From Roseinatronobacter ekhonensis (lineage in GTDB: Bacteria; Pseudomonadota; Alphaproteobacteria; Rhodobacterales; Rhodobacteraceae), in assembly GCF_900499075.1 (NCBI RefSeq), contig NZ_UIHC01000007.1, positions 1-64,000 of the forward strand: DNA of 64,000 bases, in the 5' to 3' direction. Positions 9,129 through 18,425 of the stretch are shown piece by piece (position 1 is the stretch's first letter; each line of letters begins with the position of its first letter). The notes under the pieces were generated by a model. The model saw only the letters and a list, made by a program, of their open reading frames with translations, did not search any database and was not told the DNA's origin. The translations under genes and the position numbers were made by a program.

Positions 9129-9509
9129 ATGGCCGCAATCACCCGTCTGGAACCGTCTGAATCCATTGCTGTGGATTGCTCTGCCGTCGCCACCCTGTTT
9201 CGCACGCATGGCAGCCTGCTTGCAGAGGATGTGCTCATGGGGCATGTTGAACAGATTACCGACAGGATCGCCGCGCTGGATGCCGCTATCGGCACCCCCG
9301 GATGCGCCCCGATTGCCGAAACCGCCCGCATGTTATCGGGGTTGGCGACCGAAATAGGGCTGACCTCGCTGGCTCATACCCTGACCGCAGTTGCGCAGGC
9401 AGAAACGGCGGGCAACCATGCCGCGGTGCCAGCACTCTGGAACAGGGTAAAGCGCATTGGCGACCTGTCCTTGGTGCGGCTCTGGGATATGCCACAGTTG
9501 CGCATGTAG
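9129..9509 (+). CDS. Small helical protein resembling a degenerate Hpt domain
   Basis: A 126-residue, largely helical protein. The segment ARMLSGLATEIGLTSLA (residues 66-82) follows the spacing of histidine-phosphotransfer domains (A-H-x-L-x-G-x-A-x3-G-x3-L-A), but Arg67 stands where the phosphorylated His should be. It therefore probably cannot relay phosphate, though it could bind a response regulator or kinase. This assignment is by eye. Start 9129 is preferred over the in-frame ATG at 9123 because AGGA sits 7 bases upstream. A possible promoter element TTATTATATAC lies just before it. Nothing in the neighbourhood is a two-component gene. Confidence 0.6.
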   Translation: MAAITRLEPSESIAVDCSAVATLFRTHGSLLAEDVLMGHVEQITDRIAALDAAIGTPGCAPIAETARMLSGLATEIGLTSLAHTLTAVAQAETAGNHAAVPALWNRVKRIGDLSLVRLWDMPQLRM

Positions 9510-9586
9510 GATCAGTCGAAAAAGCGCTGCAAATCCGCGCACGCCTGGGGTAGTGTCCGCCATACATTATGGAAGGACACCCCGGA

Positions 9587-10987
9587 ATGAACACCCCGTC
9601 GCCCTACAGCTTCGCCCCCGAAGGACATGGCACAAAAGATCTGCACCTCGTCACGGTCGAAGCGCATGAGGGCTGGCTTGAAACCCAATCGCGACGGGTG
9701 CGCGCTTGGCTGGCCGCGACGGGCTTTGCTGCCAAGCTGGGCGAGGTCGCGCTTATCCCTGACCCCGATGGCGGGTTGGCCGGCGCCGTGGTGGGCCACG
9801 GCACCGCACATGACCGCAAGCGCGACCGCTTCCTGCTGGGCGGTGTGCGGCGAAAGCTGCCACCCGCGCGCTATGCGCTGCACCACACGCTGGACCAAGA
9901 TGCGTTGAACGAGGAAACCCTCGGGTGGTTGCTCGGGGGCTATAGCTTTCGCGCGTTCAAGACCAGCACACCCGCCGACATGGCGACGCTCGTCGCGCCC
10001 GCTGGCGTAGATGCACAGCACCTTCAGACCATCGCCGAAGCAGAGGCGTTGACCCGCGATCTGATCAACACACCGGCCTCGCAGCTTGGCCCCGAAGAAC
10101 TGGAACAAGCCGTCATGGCCCTCGCCAACCGGTTTGGCGGCGACATGTCCGTGACTTATGGCGACGACCTGCTCTACCAGAACCTGCCGCTGATCCATGC
10201 TGTGGGACGGGCCGCTGACCGCAGCCCCCGCCTGCTCGACATGCGCTGGGGGCGCGCCGGGCCAAAACTGACACTGGTTGGCAAAGGCGTGTGCTTCGAT
10301 ACCGGCGGTCTGAACCTGAAACCCGGCGGCTCCATGGGCTTGATGAAAAAGGATATGGGCGGCGCCGCGACCGTGCTGGGGCTGGCACAGATGATTATGG
10401 CCTCGGGCTGGCAGGTCCAGCTGCGCGTGTTGATCCCGGCGGTCGAAAACGCGGTTTCGGGCAGCGCCATGCGACCGGGCGACGTGCTGACCTCGCGCAA
10501 GGGCCTGACGGTCGAGGTGAACAATACCGACGCCGAAGGCCGGCTTGTGCTGGCCGACGCACTGGCCCTAGCCTGCGAGGAATCGCCCGACGCGCTGATC
10601 TGCATGGCCACGCTGACAGGCGCCGCGCGCGTCGCGCTTGGCCCCGATGTCGCGCCCTTTTACACCCATGACGGCGCGCTCGCACAGGCGCTCACAGCCG
10701 CCAGCGCCCGCGTGCGCGACCCGCTCTGGCAGATGCCGCTGCACCCCGCCTATGCGCCCATGATCGAACCGGCAATCGCCGATCTCGACAACGCCCCTGC
10801 GGGTGGCATGGCGGGATCTATCACCGCCGCGCTCTTTCTCGACCGCTTTGTCGAAGGGGTGGACCGCTACGCCCATTTCGACATCTACGGACATCAGCCA
10901 ACCAGCGCACCGGCACGGCCCAATGGCGGCGCAGGCCAAGGCGCACGCGCGCTATTTGCGGCGCTACCGGGCGTTTTGGACCTGTGA
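9587..10987 (+). CDS. M17 leucyl aminopeptidase family protein
   Basis: A 466-residue cytosolic metallo-aminopeptidase. The C-terminal catalytic domain has the M17 metal and catalytic blocks [18 protein letters not shown] (around 232) and the signature [14 protein letters not shown] (around 312), so both metal sites look intact. It removes N-terminal residues from peptides in turnover. GGAAGGA lies about 9 bases before ATG 9587. Its TGA overlaps the GTG start of the NlpC/P60 gene, so the two are coupled. Both proteins act on peptide bonds, and the pair may work in recycling cell-wall peptides (inference). Confidence 0.9.
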   Translation: MNTPSPYSFAPEGHGTKDLHLVTVEAHEGWLETQSRRVRAWLAATGFAAKLGEVALIPDPDGGLAGAVVGHGTAHDRKRDRFLLGGVRRKLPPARYALHHTLDQDALNEETLGWLLGGYSFRAFKTSTPADMATLVAPAGVDAQHLQTIAEAEALTRDLINTPASQLGPEELEQAVMALANRFGGDMSVTYGDDLLYQNLPLIHAVGRAADRSPRLLDMRWGRAGPKLTLVGKGVCFDTGGLNLKPGGSMGLMKKDMGGAATVLGLAQMIMASGWQVQLRVLIPAVENAVSGSAMRPGDVLTSRKGLTVEVNNTDAEGRLVLADALALACEESPDALICMATLTGAARVALGPDVAPFYTHDGALAQALTAASARVRDPLWQMPLHPAYAPMIEPAIADLDNAPAGGMAGSITAALFLDRFVEGVDRYAHFDIYGHQPTSAPARPNGGAGQGARALFAALPGVLDL

Positions 10988-11805
10988 GCGATCCGCGCCT
11001 GACCCCGTTTTCAGGCCGCGTCGCCCATGACAGCCTGCGCGGGCGGCGCGACGCGCCCGCGTTCACTGCGGGCACAGCCGCCAGCGTCAGTGCACCGCTG
11101 ACCGACCTGCTTCGCCACCCCGGCGGTCCGCGCGACCGCCAGATTCTGCGCGGGGCGCGGGTCACGGTCATCGACCGGGCCGGGCAGATGGCCTACATGT
11201 TGTGGGACGGGTATTGCGGATGGGTCCGCGCCGATGCGCTTGGCCCTGCCAGCACGCCCACACATCGCGTCAGCGCTGCGGCAACCCACCTCTACACCGC
11301 ACCGGACCTGAAAAGCCCAGAGGTCGCGGCCTTGTCCCTGAACGCGCGAATCGTCGTCACGGGGGCACAGGGCGCCTTCCTGCAAACCGAGTGCGGACGA
11401 TTCCTGCCCAGCCAGCACGCAGCGCCATGTGACGCACCGGCAAGCGATCCCGTTGCCATTGCCGAGCAGTTTCTTGGCACCCCCTACCTGTGGGGCGGCA
11501 ACAGCCATGCGGGGATTGACTGTTCAGGGCTTGTGCAAGTGGCCCTGCACGCCTGCAACCGCCCCTGCCCGGCCGATAGCGATCTGCAGGAACACGCCTT
11601 TGCGCCCCATGGTTTGCCGCCCGGCACGCCGCCGAAGCGTGGCGATCTCTTGTTCTGGCGCGGGCATGTGGCTTGGGTTTCAAACCCCGAAACCATTTTG
11701 CACGCCAACGCACACAGCATGTCAGTGGCCTATGAACCCCTGCAAGACACCATCGCGCGGATCGCACCTGACAGCCCTGTTACGGCGCATATCCGTCTTC
11801 GCTAA
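10984..11805 (+). CDS. NlpC/P60 (C40) cell-wall peptidase
   Basis: A 273-residue protein. The N-terminal half looks like two SH3-type modules and the C-terminal half is an NlpC/P60 domain with Cys180 in GIDCSGLV, His228 in GHVAWV and a further His in the HANAHS block. Members cleave the D-Glu-mDAP bond of murein peptides (dipeptidyl-peptidase VI type). It starts at GTG 10984, overlapping the aminopeptidase stop. No signal peptide is visible, which fits a cytosolic recycling enzyme like Bacillus YkfC rather than a secreted lysin; that is inference from context. Confidence 0.85.
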   Translation: MSDPRLTPFSGRVAHDSLRGRRDAPAFTAGTAASVSAPLTDLLRHPGGPRDRQILRGARVTVIDRAGQMAYMLWDGYCGWVRADALGPASTPTHRVSAAATHLYTAPDLKSPEVAALSLNARIVVTGAQGAFLQTECGRFLPSQHAAPCDAPASDPVAIAEQFLGTPYLWGGNSHAGIDCSGLVQVALHACNRPCPADSDLQEHAFAPHGLPPGTPPKRGDLLFWRGHVAWVSNPETILHANAHSMSVAYEPLQDTIARIAPDSPVTAHIRLR

Positions 11806-11812
11806 GCCTGAT

Positions 11813-11833
11813 TTCATCTTGCCAAAAATACTC
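11813..11833 (+). repeat. Dispersed intergenic repeat, short form, copy B
   Basis: Identical over 21 bases to copy A (4906-4926). It starts 7 bases after the stop codon of the NlpC/P60 gene and lies between two convergent genes (the second is hrpB). Confidence 0.75.
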
Positions 11834-11862
11834 ACGTCACCACGGCAGCCAGAAGCGCCCCG

Positions 11863-14295
11863 CTAGCCCTTGCGCGGTTTGGCCCGCAAGGTCGGGTCTG
11901 CCTGCAACGGGTCTTCGGGCCATGGGTGCTTGGGGTATTGACCGCGCATGTCCTTGCGCACCTCGGCGTAACTGTTGGCCCAGAACCCGGGCAGGTCGGT
12001 TGTCACCTGCACAGGTCTGCGCGCGGGCGATAGCAGGACCAGCCGCAACGGCACCCGCCCCGGCCCGATGGTGGGGTGCGTGGTCTGGCCGAACAGTTCT
12101 TGCAGGCGTAGCTGCACCTCTGGCACTTCGCCCGAATAGTCAATCGGGGTGCGGTTGCCCAACGGGGTGACAAAATGCGCGGGGGCTTGGTCGTCCAGCC
12201 TTTGCATCTGCCCCCAGTCCAGCCGCGCGCGCAAAGCGGGCAACAGGTCAATCCCGCGCAGGTCTTCGGCGCTGCGGGCACGGCCCAGATGCGGGCCAAG
12301 CCAGTCTTCCAGCGTGCCCAGCAGCGCCGCCTCGGACATATCCGGCAGGTCCGCGCCTTGGCTGCGCAGAAGTTCCACACGTGCGATGAAACGGCGTGAA
12401 GGGTCCGACAGCGGCAGTCCAAGATCACGCAAGCCCTCGCACGCCGCAGCGACCAGCGCCTGCTCATCCGGTGCGCGCCAATGCCGCTCCGACAGAACCA
12501 GCGCGCCGAAACACTCGCGTTCGCTGGCAATGATCCGGCGCTCGCGTTTCGACCATGCGCAAACCCGTTGCCATTGAAAACGGTCCCCGAACAACCCGCG
12601 CAATTCACGCTCGGATATCGGGATCGCTTGACGAATGCGGGCCTCGCGCGGATCACCGTCGGTGTCGGTCACGACCAGCAAACGGGTCTGCGCCAGCGGG
12701 TCAGCTTCGGGAAGTGCTGCGCCTTTGCCCCCCGACAGAATGTAGCGCGGAGCCTCGCCCTTGCGGCGCAGGCCGATGCGGTCGGGATAGGCGAGCGCCG
12801 CCATCTCGGCATGGCTGGCCCCTGCGCCGTCACCAACGTGCCGTTTGATCCGCCGCAGCGCGTCGCGCGCGCGCTCCAGCGTCGGGCGGTGCAGGTCGAA
12901 CGGGTGGCGGTCCGTGAACGCCTTGGTGTCGCGCAACGCCGACAACCGCAGCGACAGGTCCACCGGCGCACCGCGCAGCAGGTCGCCTTCGGACAAGAGC
13001 GCGGCAAGGGGCGCGGCATCGCGGCCCGCATGCAATATCATATGTGCTAGGCGCGGGTGCAACGGCAGCGCCGCCATCGCGCGTCCATGCGCGGATATGC
13101 GGCCCGCGCCGTCCAGCGCGCCCAGTTCCGCCAGAAGTGCGCGCGCCTCTGCCAGCGCGCCCTCTGGCGGGGGCGTCAAGAAGCGCAGGTCGTCTGCCCC
13201 GCCCCAAGCCGCCAGCTCCAGCGCCAGCCCAGCCAGATCGGCGCGTTCTATCTCGGGCGGAGCATAGGCCGCAAGCGCGCCTTCTTCCGCCTTTGCCCAC
13301 ATGCGGAAACACACGCCTTTGGCCACGCGGCCCGCGCGGCCCTGGCGTTGCGTGGCCTCGGCGCGGGTGACACGTTCTGTCACCAGTCGCGACATGCCGG
13401 TGCCCGGATCGAACCGCGCGCGCCGCGCCAACCCGCAATCGACCACGACGCGCACATCTTCGATGGTCAGCGAGGTTTCGGCAATCGCGGTCGCCAGCAC
13501 GATCTTGCGCGCCGTCGCATCGGGGGCAATCGCCGCGCGCTGCGCGCTGGTGGGCAGCGCGCCGTAAAGCGGGCGGCTCACGCAACCCGGCACATGCCCG
13601 TCCAGCAGATTGGCGACGCGCCGAATCTCGCCTTCGCCCGGCAGAAAAACTAGGATCGCGCCATCGGTCTGTGACGCAGCCTCGGCCACAAGCGTCGCCG
13701 CCGCACGCTCGAACCGTTCGTCCTTGCGGCGGGGCCGGTCCAGCCAGCGCGTTTCCACCGGAAAGGCGCGGCCTTCGGCGGTCAGAATGGGCGCGCTATC
13801 AAGCAACGCCGCCACGGGCTCGGCATCCAACGTGGCGGACATGACCAGCACCGCCAGATCGGGGCGCAGTGCCGCGCGCACCTCATAGGTCAGGGCCAGC
13901 CCCAGATCGGCATTCAGCGACCGCTCATGGAATTCGTCAAAGATGACCGCGCCCACGCCGGTCAGCTCCGGGTCGGATTGCAGCATCCGCGTCAGGATAC
14001 CCTCGGTCACGACCTCTATCCGGGTGGCGCGCGACACGACAGCCTCTCCGCGAATGCGGTAGCCAACGGTTGCGCCCACATCTTCGCCCAGCAGCCGTGC
14101 CATCTGTTCGGCGGCAGCGCGCGCGGCAATTCGGCGGGGTTCCAGCATGACAATCCGGCCAGTCGTCTGGTCCAACAAAGCCAAGGGCACGCGCGTGGTC
14201 TTGCCCGCACCGGGCGGCGCTTGCAGCACGGCGCGGCCATGGGCAGCCAGCGCGGCTTTCAAATCGGGCAGAATGTCGTCAATCGGCAGGCGCAT
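11863..14295 (-). CDS. hrpB: ATP-dependent helicase HrpB
   Basis: An 810-residue DEAH/RHA-type helicase. The P-loop APPGAGKTT is at the N-terminus (Lys32), followed by IFDEFHERS (motif II, DEFH), SATLDAEP (motif III) and QRQGRAGR (motif VI). The helicase-associated and HrpB C-terminal domains follow, so it is full length. The physiological role of HrpB is poorly defined, probably RNA or RNP remodelling. The start at 14295 gives the standard HrpB N-terminus; a longer in-frame extension overlaps the MarR gene. It is read alone, 32 bases downstream of the MarR gene on the same strand. Confidence 0.93.
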   Translation of the reverse strand: MRLPIDDILPDLKAALAAHGRAVLQAPPGAGKTTRVPLALLDQTTGRIVMLEPRRIAARAAAEQMARLLGEDVGATVGYRIRGEAVVSRATRIEVVTEGILTRMLQSDPELTGVGAVIFDEFHERSLNADLGLALTYEVRAALRPDLAVLVMSATLDAEPVAALLDSAPILTAEGRAFPVETRWLDRPRRKDERFERAAATLVAEAASQTDGAILVFLPGEGEIRRVANLLDGHVPGCVSRPLYGALPTSAQRAAIAPDATARKIVLATAIAETSLTIEDVRVVVDCGLARRARFDPGTGMSRLVTERVTRAEATQRQGRAGRVAKGVCFRMWAKAEEGALAAYAPPEIERADLAGLALELAAWGGADDLRFLTPPPEGALAEARALLAELGALDGAGRISAHGRAMAALPLHPRLAHMILHAGRDAAPLAALLSEGDLLRGAPVDLSLRLSALRDTKAFTDRHPFDLHRPTLERARDALRRIKRHVGDGAGASHAEMAALAYPDRIGLRRKGEAPRYILSGGKGAALPEADPLAQTRLLVVTDTDGDPREARIRQAIPISERELRGLFGDRFQWQRVCAWSKRERRIIASERECFGALVLSERHWRAPDEQALVAAACEGLRDLGLPLSDPSRRFIARVELLRSQGADLPDMSEAALLGTLEDWLGPHLGRARSAEDLRGIDLLPALRARLDWGQMQRLDDQAPAHFVTPLGNRTPIDYSGEVPEVQLRLQELFGQTTHPTIGPGRVPLRLVLLSPARRPVQVTTDLPGFWANSYAEVRKDMRGQYPKHPWPEDPLQADPTLRAKPRKG

Positions 14296-14327
14296 GACCG
14301 TGCTTATGCCCGCGCGTCCCGTCGCAA

Positions 14328-14795
14328 TCAATCGTCGGTCGCGACGGTTTCGCCATAAGCCACGATCAAAGCGCGCAAGCCTTGTTCCAGAGCCGCAAAG
14401 TTCTGCGGTCCGATCCGCGCCGCCATCTCTGCCTGATAGGCCTGACCGCGCGCGCACAAGGCTGCGAACACAGCACGACCGGCCTCCGTCAATGCAAGAT
14501 CTTCGCGGCGGCGGTCATCGCTGGCGCGGGTGCGGGTCAGATACCCGTCTCTTTCCAGCACCCCCACAGCCCGAGAGACGCGGGTCTTTTCAATATGGCT
14601 GATACGACATATCTCGACCGCGCTCATGGCGCCGAACCGGCCCAGATTGGCCATCACGCGCCATTGCGTGCGCGTCAAACCATACTCTGCCTTGTAGGTC
14701 GCGGCAAATCCAAGACTGACATGCTCCGCTGCCTGATTCAGCAGATAGGGCATGAACGCGTCGAGTTCGAATTCCGGGCGGGGCGTGTCGCGCAT
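14328..14795 (-). CDS. MarR-family regulator, probable repressor of the homogentisate operon
   Basis: A 155-residue winged-helix regulator. The MarR core is clear: [16 protein letters not shown], then the recognition helix region [22 protein letters not shown] and the wing [17 protein letters not shown]. It is divergent from hmgA, and the shared 94-base intergenic region holds a perfect 14-base palindrome between the -35 and -10 positions of the hmgA promoter. By this arrangement it probably represses the aromatic degradation genes and responds to an aromatic acid such as homogentisate (inference). The start at 14795 is chosen for family length; the upstream in-frame extension would cover the operator. 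Confidence 0.85.
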   Translation of the reverse strand: MRDTPRPEFELDAFMPYLLNQAAEHVSLGFAATYKAEYGLTRTQWRVMANLGRFGAMSAVEICRISHIEKTRVSRAVGVLERDGYLTRTRASDDRRREDLALTEAGRAVFAALCARGQAYQAEMAARIGPQNFAALEQGLRALIVAYGETVATDD

Positions 14796-14833
14796 CGGCA
14801 GTCCTATTGATGTATCCGGTCTGCACGATAGCC

Positions 14834-14862
14834 TTGACATAGTTGCATTTGCAACAAATAAC
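14834..14862 (+). promoter_or_regulatory. hmgA promoter with a MarR-type operator
   Basis: TTGACA (14834-14839) is a consensus -35 hexamer. The palindrome GTTGCA-TT-TGCAAC (14842-14855) fills the spacer, and an AT-rich AAATAA at 14857-14862 is a possible -10. A repressor bound here would block RNA polymerase. The divergent MarR gene is the likely binder. hmgA has a strong AAGGAGGGG ribosome site further on (14878-14884). Confidence 0.6.
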
Positions 14863-14889
14863 AGAGGCATTCAGCAAGGAGGGGCTGTC

Positions 14890-16245
14890 ATGACCCGTCA
14901 CGATCTGCCGCAAGGCATGGTGCGCGCGCCGTCGCATACCGTCCCACATGAAGGTTATATGCCCGGCTGGGCCAATGATTTCGAGACTGAAGCCCTGCCC
15001 GGCGCCTTGCCTCAGGGCATGAACAGCCCACAGAAATGCGATTACGGACTGTATGGCGAGCAGCTATCGGGCACGGCGTTCACCGCCAATCCGCCCGAAC
15101 GCACATGGACCTACCGCATTCGCCCCTCGGTCAAGCATTCGGCGCGGTATGTGAAAATCGACCTGCCCTATTGGAAATCCGCGCCTTGTGTGGACCCGGA
15201 TGTCATTTCGCTCGGCCAATACCGCTGGAATCCGGTGCCGCATGCCGAAACTGGCCTGACATGGCTGACGGGCATGCGCACCATGACCACGGCGGGCGAC
15301 GTGAATACGCAAACCGGCATGGCCAGCCATATTTATCTTGTGACGGACTCGATGGAGGATGCCTATTTCTACTCTGCCGATAGCGAACTCTTGGTCGTGC
15401 CGCAGGAAGGGCGTTTGCGCTTTTGCACCGAGCTTGGGATTATTGACGTAGACCCCAAGGAAATCGCCATCATCCCGCGCGGGTTGGTTTACCGGGTCGA
15501 GGTTCTGGACGGCCCCTGCCGCGGGTTCGTGTGCGAAAATTACGGCCAGAAGTTTGAAATGCCGGGCCGCGGCCCGATCGGTGCCAATTGCATGGCCAAC
15601 CCGCGCGATTTCAAGGCCCCTGTCGCGGCCTATGAGGATCGCGAGGTACCGTCCACCCTGACGATAAAATGGTGCGGGCAGTTCCACGAAACACAGATCG
15701 CGCAAAGCCCGCTGGATGTGGTCGCGTGGCACGGCAATTACGCGCCCTACAAATACGACCTGAGCACCTATTGCCCGGTCGGCGCGATCCTGTTCGACCA
15801 CCCGGACCCGTCCATCTTCACCGTGCTGACCGCGCCCTCGGGCGTGCCCGGCACCGCGAATATCGACTTCGTTCTGTTCCGCGAGCGTTGGATGGTGGCG
15901 GAAAACACCTTCCGCCCGCCATGGTATCATAAGAACATCATGTCGGAACTGATGGGCAATATCTATGGCCAGTATGACGCCAAACCCCAAGGTTTTGTTC
16001 CCGGCGGGATGAGCCTGCACAACATGATGCTGCCGCACGGCCCCGACCGCGACGCGTTCGAAAAAGCGTCGAATGCCAATCTGGGACCCGACAAGCTGGA
16101 CAACACCATGTCCTTCATGTTCGAAACCCGATTCCCGCAGCACCTGACCCGCTTCGCCGCGCAGGAAGCCCCGCTTCAGGACGATTATATCGACTGCTGG
16201 GACAGTCTGGACAAGAAATTCGACGGCACACCGGGGCGCAAGTAA
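14890..16245 (+). CDS. hmgA: Homogentisate 1,2-dioxygenase
   Basis: A 451-residue Fe(II) ring-cleaving dioxygenase that converts homogentisate to maleylacetoacetate in tyrosine and phenylacetate degradation. The N-terminus has the family block [20 protein letters not shown], and the metal-site segments [14 protein letters not shown] and [15 protein letters not shown] are present, giving the His-Glu-His ligand set. It is the first gene of the catabolic operon and is separated from the next gene by two bases. The start at 14890 has an excellent ribosome site; a longer in-frame extension would cross the promoter. Confidence 0.96.
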   Translation: MTRHDLPQGMVRAPSHTVPHEGYMPGWANDFETEALPGALPQGMNSPQKCDYGLYGEQLSGTAFTANPPERTWTYRIRPSVKHSARYVKIDLPYWKSAPCVDPDVISLGQYRWNPVPHAETGLTWLTGMRTMTTAGDVNTQTGMASHIYLVTDSMEDAYFYSADSELLVVPQEGRLRFCTELGIIDVDPKEIAIIPRGLVYRVEVLDGPCRGFVCENYGQKFEMPGRGPIGANCMANPRDFKAPVAAYEDREVPSTLTIKWCGQFHETQIAQSPLDVVAWHGNYAPYKYDLSTYCPVGAILFDHPDPSIFTVLTAPSGVPGTANIDFVLFRERWMVAENTFRPPWYHKNIMSELMGNIYGQYDAKPQGFVPGGMSLHNMMLPHGPDRDAFEKASNANLGPDKLDNTMSFMFETRFPQHLTRFAAQEAPLQDDYIDCWDSLDKKFDGTPGRK

Positions 16246-16247
16246 CC

Positions 16248-17093
16248 ATGGCAAGCGTCACGATCCTTGGGGCCAAGGGCGGCCCCGCCGTGCGCAAGGA
16301 CGGGGCGATGCCCACGTCGCTGCTGGTGCAGATGGGTGGCGCGCAGATCGTGGTAGATTGTGGTCTGGGCGTAGCGCGTGGGCTGGTGCAGGCCGGGGTC
16401 GACCTGCGCGGCCTGTCGCATATCGTCATCACGCACCTGCATTCTGATCATGTGCTGGAACTGGGGCCGCTGATCCACACGGCTTGGACCACGGGACTGA
16501 AAACCCCGGTGCATGTCTGGGGGCCACAGGGTTTGCGCGCCTATTGGGACGGGTTCTTGGCGTCCATGGCCTTCGACTGCAACCTGCGCGTGGCGGATGA
16601 AGGGCGGCCGCCGCTTGGCGACCTTGTGCAGCTTCATGTGCTGGAGGAAGGCGCATTTAGCATCGGCCCAGTGCGCGCCCAAGCACTGCGCGTGCCGCAC
16701 CCGCCGGTCGAGGATTGCTTCGCCCTGCGCCTCGATGCCGAGGGCACATCCCTGTGCCTGTCCTCTGACACCGCCTATTTCCCGCCAATGGCCGAACTGG
16801 CCCGCGGGGCGGATGTCCTATTGCACGAAGCCATGCTGCCCCAAGGGGTCGAAGCAATCATCGCCAAGACCGGCATGGGCGACAAGCTGCGCGCGCATCT
16901 GGCCAATAGCCACACGACCGCAGACAAAGCCGCGCAGATCGCAACGCGCGCAGGTGTCAAGCATCTGGTGTTTTACCACATTATCCCGGCCGATGACCCG
17001 GCCTTTGGCCTGCCCGACTGGCAGGCCGCCATTGCCGGGCATTGGCATGGCGCGTTCACGCTGGCCCATGACGGGCTGACGGTCGAATTCTAG
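16248..17093 (+). CDS. MBL-fold metallo-hydrolase (RNase Z-like)
   Basis: A 281-residue metallo-beta-lactamase-fold hydrolase. The zinc motif is canonical: THLHSDH (His63, His65, Asp67, His68), with later histidines in VPHPPVED, SDTAYFPP, NSHTT and FYHIIP. It resembles the tRNase Z / arylsulfatase-type branch, but its place between hmgA and fahA points to a catabolic hydrolase. Its substrate is not evident. It begins two bases after hmgA ends, so it is certainly co-transcribed. One idea is that it hydrolyses a ring-cleavage intermediate or ester feeding the pathway. Confidence 0.82.
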   Translation: MASVTILGAKGGPAVRKDGAMPTSLLVQMGGAQIVVDCGLGVARGLVQAGVDLRGLSHIVITHLHSDHVLELGPLIHTAWTTGLKTPVHVWGPQGLRAYWDGFLASMAFDCNLRVADEGRPPLGDLVQLHVLEEGAFSIGPVRAQALRVPHPPVEDCFALRLDAEGTSLCLSSDTAYFPPMAELARGADVLLHEAMLPQGVEAIIAKTGMGDKLRAHLANSHTTADKAAQIATRAGVKHLVFYHIIPADDPAFGLPDWQAAIAGHWHGAFTLAHDGLTVEF

Positions 17094-17103
17094 GGGGCAC
17101 ACA

Positions 17104-18351
17104 ATGGGATTGTTGCCAAGCTGGGTTGAAAGCGCCAATGAACCGGGATGTGATTTCCCTTTGAACAACCTTGCGCTTGGCGTGTTCGATACCGACCAAG
17201 GCCCCCGCTGCGGCGTGGCGATTGGCGACCAGATCGCGGATGCAGCGACGCTCGAAGCAATTGGGCTGCTCGACCTTGGCGCGCCTCTGCTTACCCATCC
17301 CTCATGGAATGCCCTGATGGCCGCTGGCCCTGACATATGGGCCGATTTCCGCAACCAGATAACCGCGCTTTTGCACGAAGGTGCGCCAAAGCGCGCCCAA
17401 ACCGCACCGCATCTGCACGCAATACAGGGCGCAACTTTGCACCTGCCCTTTACGGTCAGCGAATTCACAGATTTCTACGCAGGCCGCCACCATGCCACCA
17501 ATGTTGGCACCATGTTTCGCGGGGCAGACAACGCGCTGCCCGCCAACTGGCTGCATATCCCCATCGGGTATAATGGCCGCGCGTCGTCGGTCGTCGTCTC
17601 TGGCACGCCCGTGCGCCGCCCTTGGGGGCAGGTGAAAACCCCGGATGAGAGCGTCCCCCGCTTCACCCCTTCGCAGCGGTTCGATTTCGAACTGGAACTG
17701 GGCGCAATCGTCGGCCAATCCTCGACAGGCCCGGTCAGTGTGGCGCAGGCGAATGACATGATCTTTGGCTATGTGCTGCTGAACGATTGGTCCGCGCGCG
17801 ACATTCAGGCTTGGGAATACCAACCGCTCGGCCCGTTCCAGTCCAAGGCCACCGCCACCACGATCAGCCCGTGGATCGTCATGCGCGCCGCCCTCGACCC
17901 GTTCCGCGCACCCCCGCCGAACCGCGACATCCCGCTTCTGCCGCATCTGGCCGATAGCGGCGATGACTTTCACGATATCGCACTGGAAGTCGCGCTCTCC
18001 CCCAAGGGCGGCAAAGCGCAGACCATCACCCGCACCAATACGCGCGAGCTTTACTATTCCCCTGCTCAACAACTGGCGCACCACAGCACAAGCGGTTGCC
18101 CCATGCGCATGGGCGATCTGCTGGGGTCCGGGACCATCTCTGGCGCAACTCCGGACAGTCGCGGGTCCATGCTGGAACTATCGTGGGGCGGACAAACCCC
18201 CATTAACCTTAACGGCACCCCCCGCGCTTTTCTGGATGATGGCGACACCGTCATCTTCCACGGCGCGGCCATTGCACCCGATTACCGCATCGGTTTCGGT
18301 CCCTGCGACGGAACAATTTTGCCGGCACTTCCAAACCCCTACGCTCCCTGA
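17104..18351 (+). CDS. fahA: Fumarylacetoacetase
   Basis: A 415-residue enzyme that splits fumarylacetoacetate into fumarate and acetoacetate, the last step of homogentisate degradation. It has the small N-terminal SH3-like domain and the FAH catalytic domain, with blocks YAGRHHATNVGTMFRG, RFDFELELG, NDWSARDIQAWEYQPLGPF and the C-terminal FGPCDGTILPALP. Length fits the long eukaryote-like FahA class. Ten bases separate it from the upstream MBL gene. The isomerase normally required between hmgA and fahA (MaiA) is not in this operon. Confidence 0.95.
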   Translation: MGLLPSWVESANEPGCDFPLNNLALGVFDTDQGPRCGVAIGDQIADAATLEAIGLLDLGAPLLTHPSWNALMAAGPDIWADFRNQITALLHEGAPKRAQTAPHLHAIQGATLHLPFTVSEFTDFYAGRHHATNVGTMFRGADNALPANWLHIPIGYNGRASSVVVSGTPVRRPWGQVKTPDESVPRFTPSQRFDFELELGAIVGQSSTGPVSVAQANDMIFGYVLLNDWSARDIQAWEYQPLGPFQSKATATTISPWIVMRAALDPFRAPPPNRDIPLLPHLADSGDDFHDIALEVALSPKGGKAQTITRTNTRELYYSPAQQLAHHSTSGCPMRMGDLLGSGTISGATPDSRGSMLELSWGGQTPINLNGTPRAFLDDGDTVIFHGAAIAPDYRIGFGPCDGTILPALPNPYAP

Positions 18352-18352
18352 T

Positions 18353-18373
18353 TTCATCTTGCCCCAAATACTC
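18353..18373 (+). repeat. Dispersed intergenic repeat, short form, copy C
   Basis: Starts two bases after the fahA stop and reads TTCATCTTGCCCC then AAATACTC, two mismatches from copies A and B. It lies inside the catabolic operon, between fahA and the second MBL gene, so it is transcribed through if the operon is continuous. Confidence 0.7.
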
Positions 18374-18425
18374 CCGCCGGAGGCGCACTGATAGCACCCG
18401 GCACAACGACAGAAGGACGAACCCC

